DNA from: Bacillota bacterium
GTDB taxonomy: Bacteria; Bacillota; UBA4882; UBA10575
Assembly: GCA_012839115.1 (NCBI GenBank)
Contig: DUNX01000073.1
Location: 1-51,376 of the forward strand
Reading direction: 5' to 3'
Length of the DNA: 51,376 nucleotides
The first letter of the stretch is position 1; each line of letters begins with the position of its first letter. Under the pieces are notes generated by a model. The model saw only the letters and a list, made by a program, of their open reading frames with translations. It was not told where the DNA came from and did no database searches. Below, in pieces: positions 8,237 through 15,357 of this stretch. Both the position numbers and the translations under genes were made by a program.

Positions 8237-9151
8237 ATGGACAAACCAATTATTAGTATGGAGAAGGTGAACAAGGCCTTTCTCCCCGGAGTACAAGTCA
8301 TTGATAATCTCTCTTTTTCCGTGCAGAAGGGTGAGATTATTGGCATTTTGGGCCCCAATGGCGCGGGAAAAACCACTACCATTCGCCTGCTTAACGGCGT
8401 CCTCTATCCGGATACGGGACGGATGAGCGTTGCCGGGTTTGACCCGGTCTCCGCCGGCGACGAGGTCCGCAAAAGATGCGGGGTGCTGACGGAATCCGCC
8501 GGACTCTATGAACATATGACCGCCCGTGATAATCTCCTTTTCTTTGCCGAACTTTACGGGGTTCCCGAACCGGTGCGGCAGGCTGAGAGGTTATTGTCGG
8601 AATTCGGCCTGGCGGGAGCGGCCCGGAAAAAAGTGGGGACTTTCAGCACGGGGATGAAAAAACGGTTGGGGATTGCCAAGGCCCTCCTCCATAATCCGGA
8701 GATCCTTTTCCTGGATGAACCGACCACCGGCCTGGATCCGGAAGGTTCACGGGCTTTACTTAATTACATTAAGGAGCTAAACCGGGAGTGCGGAGTTACA
8801 ATCCTCCTCGCCACCCACCTCCTCAAGCAGGTGCAAGATTTTGGTCACCGTTTCCTCTTTATCGAACAGGGGCGCCTCCTCGAAAGCGGTAGCTTCGTGG
8901 AGTTGGAAACAAAATACCTGCGGGAAATAACGCTGAAGGTGGAGACGGGTCTTGCCGTCTCCGGGGATGATTTCGCCGGTTTTCCAGTGGTCAAAAAAGG
9001 CCCCGGTTATCTCTGGTTCCGGCTGGAGAGTAAAAACGCCGTCCCGCTCCTGCTGGAGAAGATCCTGGCTGTCGCCCCTGTTTATTCCGCGGTGATTACC
9101 GGACGGGATCTGGAGACGATCTACTTTATAATCAGGGAGGAGAAACAATGA
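8237..9151 (+). CDS. ABC transporter ATP-binding protein (NatA/YxlF-like)
   Basis: The 304-residue ATPase has Walker A GPNGAGKTT (39-47), signature FSTGMKKR (136-143) and Walker B ILFLDEP (156-162), then a C-terminal extension of about 90 residues typical of exporter ATPases of the NatA/DrrA group. The ATG at 8237 is preceded by AGAGGTG; a longer in-frame start at 8171 has no ribosome-binding site. Its stop overlaps the permease start by four bases (ATGA), which implies translational coupling. With the ECF sigma and small membrane proteins downstream, it resembles yxlF of the Bacillus subtilis sigY operon. Confidence 0.88.
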   Translation: MDKPIISMEKVNKAFLPGVQVIDNLSFSVQKGEIIGILGPNGAGKTTTIRLLNGVLYPDTGRMSVAGFDPVSAGDEVRKRCGVLTESAGLYEHMTARDNLLFFAELYGVPEPVRQAERLLSEFGLAGAARKKVGTFSTGMKKRLGIAKALLHNPEILFLDEPTTGLDPEGSRALLNYIKELNRECGVTILLATHLLKQVQDFGHRFLFIEQGRLLESGSFVELETKYLREITLKVETGLAVSGDDFAGFPVVKKGPGYLWFRLESKNAVPLLLEKILAVAPVYSAVITGRDLETIYFIIREEKQ

Positions 9152-9969
9152 GAAAAAGACAAGTCCGGGCGGTTATTAAAAAGGATATCACAGCGGTCAC
9201 CAGCAGTTTTCAGACATGGCTGCCGATGCTCCTGCTTCCGGTAGTTTTCTCACTGATCATGCCTTGCTTGTTGATTGTCCCGGCCTATAAATATGATATC
9301 AGCGAACGGAGTATCCTCCAAGTCCTTGAGGAACTACCCCCGGGGGAACTGCGGGAGACCATCTTTTCCTTTGGTTCCACCAACAAACAGATGATCTATT
9401 TCAGTGTTCATTACCTTTTCGCTCCTTTTCTCCTGATCATTCCCTTAATGGCCGCCAGTGTCCTTGGGTCCGGGAGCTTCGCCCGGGAAAAAGAACGAAA
9501 AACTATGGAAAGCTTATTGTTGGCGCCGATCTCCGCCCCTGACCTGTTCCGGGCGAAGATCCTCGCCGCTTTTATCCCTGCCGTTCTCCTTACTTTCTTC
9601 TCTTTCTTGCTCTACGGAACAACAGTCAACCTCACCGCCTACCGGCTCTTCGGCGGGTTAATCTTCCCCAGGCCACACTGGCTAATCCTGCTGTTCTGGG
9701 TAAGCCCCGCCCTCAGCCTGGGCGCGGTCTTTCTCAATGTCTTTATCTCCGCGAAAGTAAAAGGGTTCCAGGAAGCATACCAGCTCGGCGCCATGACCGT
9801 CCTCCCGCTCATCGCCTTGATTGCCGGGCAGGTCACCGGCGTTCTCCTGCTGAGCAATACCATCCTTTGGTTCCTGGGCGCCGGTTTGTGGCTGCTGGAT
9901 TTCTTTCTGATTAAAAGGGCCGGACGGTACCTGGATCGCAGCAAACTCTTTACTACCCTGGCTTCGTAA
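9148..9969 (+). CDS. ABC-2 type permease (YxlG/NatB-like)
   Basis: The 273-residue protein has about six hydrophobic helices (near 20-45, 92-118, 138-165, 175-200, 212-235 and 240-260) and the FAREKERKTMESLLLAPIS segment found in ABC-2 export permeases. It pairs with the ATPase whose gene overlaps its start. The substrate is unknown. In B. subtilis the equivalent pair, YxlF-YxlG, is co-transcribed with sigY; here the pair precedes the sigma gene by about 70 bases. Confidence 0.85.
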   Translation: MRKRQVRAVIKKDITAVTSSFQTWLPMLLLPVVFSLIMPCLLIVPAYKYDISERSILQVLEELPPGELRETIFSFGSTNKQMIYFSVHYLFAPFLLIIPLMAASVLGSGSFAREKERKTMESLLLAPISAPDLFRAKILAAFIPAVLLTFFSFLLYGTTVNLTAYRLFGGLIFPRPHWLILLFWVSPALSLGAVFLNVFISAKVKGFQEAYQLGAMTVLPLIALIAGQVTGVLLLSNTILWFLGAGLWLLDFFLIKRAGRYLDRSKLFTTLAS

Positions 9970-9974
9970 ACCGG

Positions 9975-10048
9975 AATAAGGATTGGAGCGGTGTCCAGTT
10001 GGGAGAGGCGAAAATAAGGATTAAAGCAGGTGTCCAGTTGCGAGAGAA
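9975..10048 (+). repeat. Tandem duplication (38/39 bp) of the sigma-factor start region
   Basis: AATAAGGATT..AGC..GTGTCCAGTTG at 9975-10001 recurs at 10013-10040, and the similarity runs a few bases further (GAGAGRMG). One extra base in the second copy makes the two TTG codons (9999 and 10038) exactly 13 codons apart and in frame. Each copy therefore offers a possible start for the sigma factor. Confidence 0.7.
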
Positions 10049-10598
10049 GGAGTTAATCAAAACGGCCTTTGCCGGGGGAAAAAACGGGGAAGAAGCCTTG
10101 GCCGCCCTGCTCCAAGCGAATTACCGGATAGTCCTGGGGTATTTTCTCAAACTGACCCAAGACCCGGAGGCGGCGAAAGACTTGACCCAGGAAACAATGG
10201 TCCGGGCCATAAAAAACCTCCGGAAATACAGGGGCGAAGGGAAATTCTCCTCCTGGTTAATCGCGGTCGGCTCCAACTTCTACCGGGACGAACTACGGAA
10301 GAAGAAGACGGCAGAAAAAATAAAGGACCGGTATCTTTCCGTCTTAGAAAAACAGCCGGAAGCGGAGACCGTGGATATAAAACGGGCTTTGCTGGAACTG
10401 CCCGCAGAAAAACGGATCCCCCTCATCCTGAAATACTACTATGACTACTCATACCAGGAGATTGCCGCCGCGCTAAAAATTCCCCTGGGAACGGTCCGTT
10501 CCCGGTTGCATTCGGCTGTACGCCAACTCCGGGAACGGTTGACAGAAGAGCCCGCCGGAACCCACAGGAAAACCCCGGGCGCTAAGGAGGAATTGTAG
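10038..10598 (+). CDS. ECF-type RNA polymerase sigma factor (SigY/SigW-like)
   Basis: The 186-residue protein is an extracytoplasmic-function sigma factor. Region 2 (about 20-85) contains DLTQETMVRAIKNLRKYRG and FSSWLIAVGSNFYRDELRK. Region 4 (about 120-175) contains LPAEKRIPLILKYYYDYSYQ and a helix-turn-helix ending LGTVRSRLHSAVRQLRERL. The TTG at 10038 is chosen because AGGTG lies five bases upstream and the protein then begins MREKELIKTA like related factors; the TTG at 9999 is the alternative. The next two genes follow at once (2-base gap, then overlap) and encode small membrane proteins that probably hold it inactive. Confidence 0.88.
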   Translation: MREKELIKTAFAGGKNGEEALAALLQANYRIVLGYFLKLTQDPEAAKDLTQETMVRAIKNLRKYRGEGKFSSWLIAVGSNFYRDELRKKKTAEKIKDRYLSVLEKQPEAETVDIKRALLELPAEKRIPLILKYYYDYSYQEIAAALKIPLGTVRSRLHSAVRQLRERLTEEPAGTHRKTPGAKEEL

Positions 10599-10600
10599 AA

Positions 10601-11053
10601 ATGAGAAAACCGGATAAACGCCAAAAGGGCCTTTTCCCAGGCCCGGCCACTGGCCTGAAAAAACAAAAATCCGGTTTAGGCCGGCTAAAGCACGCGTGGG
10701 CGCGCGACGAAGAGGAACTCCTTTCCGCCCTCGCACCGCTCAAATCTTCCCTTGATGCTTTTGGCGAAGAAACGGAGGAGATTTTGGCTGGCCTTGCCAC
10801 CCCCGACACGATCTATTTTGCCGGGATCGCCCGGAAGGCACTGGCCGGGAGCACGCGTGCACGTAAAAAACCAGCGTTCATAGAGGCGTTGGCTTTTATA
10901 GTGGCGGCAATAGCTTTTCTCACCGGGGTCCTCTGGTTTTTACAGGCCGGCTACTTTCTACCGGCGGCTATTTTTTACGGTATTGTCGCCCTATTGCTGC
11001 CAACCGTTATTCTTTTCGTCCCTGAAATCCAGCGCGGGGAGGTGAATGAGTAA
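10601..11053 (+). CDS. Probable anti-sigma membrane protein (YxlC-like)
   Basis: The 150-residue protein has a charged cytoplasmic N-terminal part of about 90 residues and two C-terminal hydrophobic helices (about 95-115 and 120-140). Its place straight after an ECF sigma gene, with its ribosome-binding site AAGGAGG inside the end of that gene, fits an anti-sigma factor such as B. subtilis YxlC. It lacks an obvious ZAS zinc motif (HxxxCxxC). The similarity to YxlC is in layout and size; I cannot claim clear sequence homology. A 15-bp alternating purine-pyrimidine run lies in its coding sequence at 10851-10865. Confidence 0.6.
   Translation: MRKPDKRQKGLFPGPATGLKKQKSGLGRLKHAWARDEEELLSALAPLKSSLDAFGEETEEILAGLATPDTIYFAGIARKALAGSTRARKKPAFIEALAFIVAAIAFLTGVLWFLQAGYFLPAAIFYGIVALLLPTVILFVPEIQRGEVNE
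10851..10865. other. 15-bp alternating purine-pyrimidine run inside a coding region
   Basis: The run GCACGCGTGCACGTA alternates strictly and encodes part of a basic linker (STRARKK) just before the first membrane helix of the probable anti-sigma protein. Confidence 0.7.
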
Positions 11054-11262
11054 TGAACCCGAACCCAGTTCCCTGGCACTTATACCTCCTCTTTGCCGTG
11101 TTAGCTTTCACTCAAGCTCTCTGGATTTTTTATGATGCCCGGAAACGGGGGGAAAACCACTGGCTCTGGGGGCTTTTAGGCTTGCTTAACGTCCCCTCTT
11201 CCCTGATCGTATACCTCCTGGTGACTAGGAGATATAAGAAAAAGAAAGAGTCCGGTATATAA
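11053..11262 (+). CDS. Small two-helix membrane protein (YxlE/YxlD-like)
   Basis: The 69-residue protein has two hydrophobic helices (about 8-27 and 42-61) around a conserved-looking loop, FYDARKRGENHWLWGLLGLL. This pattern is common in small proteins encoded beside ECF sigma factors and in phospholipase D nuclease N-terminal-like domains. Its ATG overlaps the stop of the preceding gene (TAATG), so the two are translationally coupled. In the B. subtilis sigY operon the small proteins YxlD and YxlE are parts of the anti-sigma complex; a similar role here is inferred. Confidence 0.7.
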   Translation: MNPNPVPWHLYLLFAVLAFTQALWIFYDARKRGENHWLWGLLGLLNVPSSLIVYLLVTRRYKKKKESGI

Positions 11263-11280
11263 ACATACCGGGCTCCCTTT
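11248..11280 (+). terminator. Terminator of the sigma/ABC operon
   Basis: GAGTCCGGTAT at 11248-11258 pairs with ATACCGGGCTC at 11265-11275 around a six-base loop, followed by CCTTT. The hairpin overlaps the last codons of the small membrane protein gene. A second hairpin, GCCGGGGAA/TTCCCCGGC (11339-11362), lies downstream. Confidence 0.75.
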
Positions 11281-11425
11281 CGCGGGCGCAATTTATCAAC
11301 TCGCTGAACGGTGGGTTTAATCCCCAAATATACGTAGAGCCGGGGAACTCGCTTTCCCCGGCCTATCCAGCCTAGAAAAATAAGTAGATTTTACTAAATC
11401 TATAGCAAACGTATATATCATTTTA

Positions 11426-11500
11426 TGGTGGGCGAAGCTGGATTTGAACCAGCGACCCCTTGCTTGTAAGGCAAGTGCTCTCCCCCTGAGCTATTCGCCC
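11426..11500 (-). tRNA. tRNA-Val (anticodon TAC)
   Basis: The 75-base cloverleaf starts GGGCGAA on the minus strand, pairs with TTCGCCC at its 3' end and has an encoded ACCA tail. The D arm is AGCTCAGGGGGAGAGC, the anticodon stem is CTTGC/GCAAG with loop CTTACAA (anticodon TAC), and the T arm contains GGTTCAAATCC. It reads GUA and related valine codons. Confidence 0.97.
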
Positions 11501-11582
11501 ATAGCGGCTCTACCAAGCCAAAACTATTATACCCCAAAGGATACAAAATGTAAACCCCCAACCCCGCCGCGCAATATACTTC

Positions 11583-11611
11583 TTTATTTACCCGGTTCAT
11601 TATATTATAAT
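11583..11611 (+). promoter_or_regulatory. Possible promoter for the lemA cluster
   Basis: A consensus TATAAT lies at 11606-11611, about 65 bases before the lemA start. Seventeen bases upstream is only a weak -35 element (TTTATT, 11583-11588). Confidence 0.4.
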
Positions 11612-11675
11612 AGAGAAGAAAACTGGCTGACAATTCAGAAAAAAGCGGAATCGTTAAATTTGAGGAGGAAAAGCC

Positions 11676-12236
11676 ATGCAAAAGTATAAAGGCCTTTTTA
11701 TTGTTCTGGGAATTGTTTTTTTTCTGGTCTTTGGTTACGTTTACTATTATAACAGCTTCATTACTTTAGAAGAGGAAATTAACGGGAAATGGGCGGAGAT
11801 CGAGAACAACCTGCAAAGAAGAGCCGACCTCATCCCGAACCTCGTGGCCACGGTCAAAGGATACGCCAGCCACGAAGAAGCGATCTTTACTGAGATTGCC
11901 CAGGCCAGAAGCAGGCTCCTGGGCGCGCAGGGCGTTGCCGATAAGGTTCAAGCCTCGGCGGCGATGGAATCGGCTTTAGGCCGGCTCCTGGCGATTGCGG
12001 AAGCCTACCCGGAGTTGAAGGCAGACCAACGCTTTGCCGCCCTCCAAGATGAGTTGGCCGGAACGGAAAACCGCCTTTCTGTGGCCAGGCTCCGTTATAA
12101 CGAGGCGGTCAAGGCCTATAATGCCCGTATTCGCCGCCTGCCCGCACGGATCGTCGCCGGGATGATGGGCTTGGAAGCAAAAGAATACTTCCAGATCGAA
12201 GAGGCGGCCAGAGAAGTGCCGAAGGTGGAATTTTAG
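11676..12236 (+). CDS. lemA: LemA family protein
   Basis: The 186-residue protein has an N-terminal membrane helix (about 6-25) followed by a long helical domain typical of LemA: INGKWAEIENNLQRRADLIPNL..VKGYASHE and the C-terminal RYNEAVKAYNARIRRLP segment. Family members sit on the outer face of the cytoplasmic membrane; their biochemical role is unsettled. GAGGAGGAAAAGCC precedes the ATG. The next gene starts directly after its stop, and the LemA-TPM pairing is common in bacteria. Confidence 0.92.
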   Translation: MQKYKGLFIVLGIVFFLVFGYVYYYNSFITLEEEINGKWAEIENNLQRRADLIPNLVATVKGYASHEEAIFTEIAQARSRLLGAQGVADKVQASAAMESALGRLLAIAEAYPELKADQRFAALQDELAGTENRLSVARLRYNEAVKAYNARIRRLPARIVAGMMGLEAKEYFQIEEAAREVPKVEF

Positions 12237-13049
12237 ATGAAGAGGTTATTTGTGAAAAAGAATCTAGCCGGTTCATCCCTTTTCCTCCCGGTTCTATTTA
12301 TCTTGTTCCTTTTCTTCCTGTTGCTTCCGGCGATTTTTCCCCCTCCGGCTTGCGCGCAAGACCCTGCCGCCTTGCGTTTTGACGACTACGTTCTGGACCA
12401 GGCCGGCCTGCTGCGGGTGGAGGAAAAGAGAGAGCTTGCTTCTTTGCTGGCGGACTTTGATCAAAAAACCACCAACCAGTTCCTGGTGGTGATCCTCCCC
12501 TCCCTGCCCCCGGCGACGAGTTTGGAACTCTACTCGCTTGAACTGGCCGAAGCAGCCAAAGCCGGAAGGGCCGGCAAGGATAATGGACTTTTACTGCTCA
12601 TCTTAAGAGACGACCGGAAAATCCGGATCGAGATAGGTACCGGACTGGAGGAGAAGATCACCGACGGCCGGGCGGGACGGGTGATCCGCGAGATACTGGC
12701 CCCGGCTTTTCAGCGCGACGAGTATTATCCAGGGATTAAAGCGGCGATGCTCAATTTGATGAACCGGGTTGACCCTTCTTATGCCCCGGCTGCGGGAGGG
12801 GGCGGTTTTCCGGAGAGCGACGGGCAGAACCTTCCCTTCTTGCCCGTGTTAATCCTGGTTCTGTTTGTCGTCTTTTTCTCTCTGCTTGACCAGAGAAGAC
12901 TCTATAGAAGGGGCTACTCCCAGACAACTTTCGGCCCGGTTGTCTTTCGCCACCGTCCGTCCGGAGGTTTTGGTGGTTTCCGCAGCAGCGGCGGCTTCCG
13001 CGGCGGCGGCGGTGGCTTTCGCGGTGGCGGGGCCAGCGGCGGATGGTAG
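12237..13049 (+). CDS. TPM-domain membrane protein (YgcG-like)
   Basis: The 270-residue protein has a signal peptide or first helix (about 10-40), a TPM domain (about 43-180: YVLDQAGLLRVEEKRELASLL, TTNQFLVVILPS, GKDNGLLLLILRDDRKIRIEIGTGLEEKITD), a second membrane helix (about 200-220) and a C-terminal tail of Gly, Ser and Arg. TPM domains occur in envelope proteins such as YgcG and in the photosystem II repair protein TLP18.3. The gene starts one base after the lemA stop codon. The Gly-rich end gives the GC-rich run near 12985-13045, which is coding and not an unrelated repeat. Confidence 0.9.
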   Translation: MKRLFVKKNLAGSSLFLPVLFILFLFFLLLPAIFPPPACAQDPAALRFDDYVLDQAGLLRVEEKRELASLLADFDQKTTNQFLVVILPSLPPATSLELYSLELAEAAKAGRAGKDNGLLLLILRDDRKIRIEIGTGLEEKITDGRAGRVIREILAPAFQRDEYYPGIKAAMLNLMNRVDPSYAPAAGGGGFPESDGQNLPFLPVLILVLFVVFFSLLDQRRLYRRGYSQTTFGPVVFRHRPSGGFGGFRSSGGFRGGGGGFRGGGASGGW

Positions 13050-13095
13050 AACGAATGTTACTACCCATGACCACCGGCCAGAGGCCGGACTAGGC

Positions 13096-13111
13096 CGCGC
13101 GCGTGCGTGTG
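13096..13111. other. 16-bp alternating purine-pyrimidine tract
   Basis: The strictly alternating run CGCGCGCGTGCGTGTG lies in the 125-bp space between two TPM-domain genes. It belongs to the same family as the 26-bp tract at 4290. Confidence 0.75.
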
Positions 13112-13174
13112 AAACCGGCGGGTGTTAAGGCAATACCGCGGCGCCCGGCCCGGATACAAAGGAGGGAGCCCTTT

Positions 13175-13600
13175 TTGAAGATTCTCACCCATAATGATAA
13201 AAATCGGATTGTGCAGGCGATTATGGCAGCGGAAAAAATGACCTCCGGGGAACTCCGGGTTCATGTGGAAAAAAAAGCCGGAAAAGACCCGTTCCTCAGG
13301 GCGCAAGAGGTCTTTCAGGAGTTAGGAATGGACCAAACCCGGGAACGAAATGGCGTTTTATTCTTCCTGGCGGTGGAGGAGCGAAAATTTGTCATCCTCG
13401 GGGATGAGGGAATCAACAATAAAGTCCCGGCGGATTTCTGGGAAGAGACCAAAGAGGCTATGGCCGCCGAATTCAAGGAGAGCCGGTTTGCCGAGGGCCT
13501 TATGGAAGGGATACGACGGGCCGGCGAAGCCCTGGCCAAGCATTTCCCTTATCGCCATGATGACATTGATGAACTGCCCAACGAGATTTCAATCTCCTAA
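13175..13600 (+). CDS. Short soluble TPM-domain protein
   Basis: The 141-residue protein is a second TPM domain without membrane helices or a signal peptide. It shows IVQAIMAAEKMTSGELRVHV, RNGVLFFLAVEERKFVILGD and a C-terminal helical segment. The TTG at 13175 is chosen because AAAGGAGGG lies just upstream; the longer frame from 13103 would add about 24 residues encoded by repeat-like GC-rich DNA. It probably acts with the LemA and membrane TPM proteins encoded just before it. It ends at a large palindromic terminator. Confidence 0.8.
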   Translation: MKILTHNDKNRIVQAIMAAEKMTSGELRVHVEKKAGKDPFLRAQEVFQELGMDQTRERNGVLFFLAVEERKFVILGDEGINNKVPADFWEETKEAMAAEFKESRFAEGLMEGIRRAGEALAKHFPYRHDDIDELPNEISIS

Positions 13601-13665
13601 AGCAAAGAAAGGCTAATGATTAATCATTAGCCTTTCTTTGCTTAATACTAGTTTACTAGTGTTAA
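13600..13665. terminator. 44-bp perfect palindrome plus a second hairpin, bidirectional terminator
   Basis: Positions 13600-13621 and 13622-13643 are perfect reverse complements (22 bp each, no spacer). A second hairpin with an 11-bp stem and a TT loop follows at 13642-13665 (one G-T pair). They lie between the convergent TPM and GH5 genes and would stop transcription from both sides. Confidence 0.8.
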
Positions 13666-13682
13666 TTAAGCCTACCGCGTGC

Positions 13683-14762
13683 CTACTCCTTCCCGTATTC
13701 CTGTAATATCTTCAAAAGGCGCTCATTCACACGGCCCACCCTATCCACTAAACCAAAATCATTACTCTTATAATTCCAATTGGCCATCCCAATCCCGTTC
13801 TCGCGGCAAAGGGAGGCAAAATCGGCATACCAGCGGAGCCGATCCTCTTCCGGCGCCTTGGTGATTACCCCGAATTCGCCGCAATAGACGGGAGCGCCTA
13901 CTTTCTCTTTGAACTCCAATACCGGCTGTAAAAAGTCGGCCAAAAAATCCCGCCCGTAGGAAACTTCGAACATCCGTCGATAAATGGGGCGAAGATCTTC
14001 ACTTACCTGCAGAAAATGAAAAATACTCTCCAAATCGCTACAGGGAAATCCCTCCAGAAGCTCCTTGGTGAGCGGCCCGGGGTAAGGGACCTTTCTCCCG
14101 TCCAACCAGGCGAGTTGTGGTAGCCACGACGCACCCTGGTGCGTAAAGATCATCGGTTCATAAAAATGGAAAGTATAAACCACCCGGTTATCATCGACCG
14201 GCTTGAGAGAGCTGAATTTACCCGCGTTATTCCAGGAGTTCGAGGGGATCATCAGCCAACTCTCCGGGTTTTGCGCACGGATTACCGCATGCAGCTTGGC
14301 GGCCAATTCGTTCCATTCCCCGTCAAACATGGCCACCGGTTCATTCAGGAGTTCCAAAACCACATGGTCCTGTCCACGGTAGCGGTGGGCCAGCATCGCC
14401 CAGATCGCCAGCGCCCGCTGGTGTTGTGGCGAATCCTGGTCCCAGATCAGATTATACCTGCCGGTAACCATGAAATGGTGGCCGGGCAGGCAATGCATAT
14501 CCAAAACCATCCACAGCCCGGCCCGGCGGGTCCACTCAACCGCCCGGTCAATCCAAGAAAGGCCCTCCTCGGAAAAGGAGAGCGGGTCTCCGTCATGTTC
14601 AAAAAGGGCATAGTCCACCGGGAAGCGGATATGGTCCATTCCCCAGGAGGCGATCTGCTCGACATCGGCCTCGGTAAAAAATACCGCCAGATGATTCCGG
14701 TCCAGGCTGGACTGGGAGAGCCAGTGCCCGATATTGGTGCCAAAACGTAAAGACGGTTTCAT
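13683..14762 (-). CDS. Glycoside hydrolase family 5 enzyme, intracellular
   Basis: The 359-residue protein is a GH5 (beta/alpha)8-barrel glycosidase. The acid/base glutamate is about residue 141 in LELLNEP and the nucleophile is about 296 in YCGEFG; the FPVDY and LDMHCLPG segments are also typical. There is no signal peptide, so it would act on beta-linked oligosaccharides or glycosides inside the cell. The ATG at 14762 has AAAGGAGGA upstream, whereas the longer frame from 14828 has none. The exact substrate (cellodextrin, mannoside or other) is not visible. A cupin gene lies upstream on the same strand behind a hairpin. Confidence 0.88.
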   Translation of the reverse strand: MKPSLRFGTNIGHWLSQSSLDRNHLAVFFTEADVEQIASWGMDHIRFPVDYALFEHDGDPLSFSEEGLSWIDRAVEWTRRAGLWMVLDMHCLPGHHFMVTGRYNLIWDQDSPQHQRALAIWAMLAHRYRGQDHVVLELLNEPVAMFDGEWNELAAKLHAVIRAQNPESWLMIPSNSWNNAGKFSSLKPVDDNRVVYTFHFYEPMIFTHQGASWLPQLAWLDGRKVPYPGPLTKELLEGFPCSDLESIFHFLQVSEDLRPIYRRMFEVSYGRDFLADFLQPVLEFKEKVGAPVYCGEFGVITKAPEEDRLRWYADFASLCRENGIGMANWNYKSNDFGLVDRVGRVNERLLKILQEYGKE

Positions 14763-14823
14763 TATGCCTGTTCCTCCTTTTTCCCAGGTCTTTATTTTTT
14801 TCAGCCACTTGCTCCTGCGAAAT

Positions 14824-14856
14824 GGCACGGAGGGGTCCTCCCAACCCTTCCGTGCC
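14824..14856 (-). terminator. Terminator-like hairpin after the cupin gene
   Basis: GGCACGGA at 14824-14831 pairs with TCCGTGCC at 14849-14856, extended inward by partly paired G/C. It starts directly after the cupin stop codon. Only a short ATTT follows on the minus strand, so termination may be partial. Confidence 0.55.
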
Positions 14857-15204
14857 TTAGTAGGTAAGAATAACCGCCAAGAATTGCAGGGGTTCCGCTC
14901 CGCAGTTCTCTATGGCATGGTTTTCGCCGCCCCCGGTCAGGACCGCATCGCCCGGACCGACCGCCCAGGTATGGCCGGCATCAATCACACGGCCGTGGCC
15001 TCTGATGATATAAAAAATCTCTTCCTCATCCTTATGTTCGTGCAACCCGATGGAACAACCGGGTTCCAGGGTTATAACCCCCAGTAAACGGCTGTGCCCT
15101 TTCAGCTCATCCCGTTCAAAAATATGTTGGATCCTGACTTCTCCCTTTCCTCCCCGCATTTGCGGGCGGATTTCCACCCGCATCCGGTCGGCTTCTCTAA
15201 TCAT
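14857..15204 (-). CDS. Small single-domain cupin protein
   Basis: The 115-residue protein is a conserved beta-barrel cupin. Its first metal motif (GLHEHKDEEEIFYIIRGHGRV) supplies two histidines and a glutamate, and the second motif contributes GGGENHAIEN. Such proteins bind a metal and often act as sugar isomerases, epimerases or ligand sensors. GGAGGAGGG lies before the ATG. It precedes the GH5 gene, so a role with the same sugar is possible but unproven. Confidence 0.85.
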   Translation of the reverse strand: MIREADRMRVEIRPQMRGGKGEVRIQHIFERDELKGHSRLLGVITLEPGCSIGLHEHKDEEEIFYIIRGHGRVIDAGHTWAVGPGDAVLTGGGENHAIENCGAEPLQFLAVILTY

Positions 15205-15265
15205 TGCTCACCCTCCTCCCAAGGACAAATCTTTATTCCCCATTACGCACGGGTTTTGGCGATCC

Positions 15266-15350
15266 TGCGCCGGCCTGCATCACCAGGGGCGGGGCAATTC
15301 GCGCGCGCGAGGCCGGCGCAAAAGCCGTTGGTTTAACCGGCGATTAAACC
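15266..15350 (-). terminator. Two hairpins downstream of the isocitrate dehydrogenase gene
   Basis: GGTTTAA/TTAAACC (15330-15350) lies just after the idh stop on the minus strand. Further on, an 11-bp stem TGCGCCGGCCT/AGGCCGGCGCA (15266-15276 with 15310-15320) encloses a 33-base loop that contains (CG)5. Neither has a strong T-run, so termination is likely but not certain. Confidence 0.45.
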
Positions 15351-15357
15351 ACTGGTT

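Noticed and set aside
12985-13045. GC-rich repeat-like run at the end of the membrane TPM gene
   Set aside because: It encodes the Gly/Ser/Arg tail usual for this family, so it is coding bias and not a separate element.
14139-14750. 203-codon plus-strand open frame opposite the GH5 gene
   Set aside because: The GH5 gene on the other strand has clear catalytic motifs; this frame has none and no start site.
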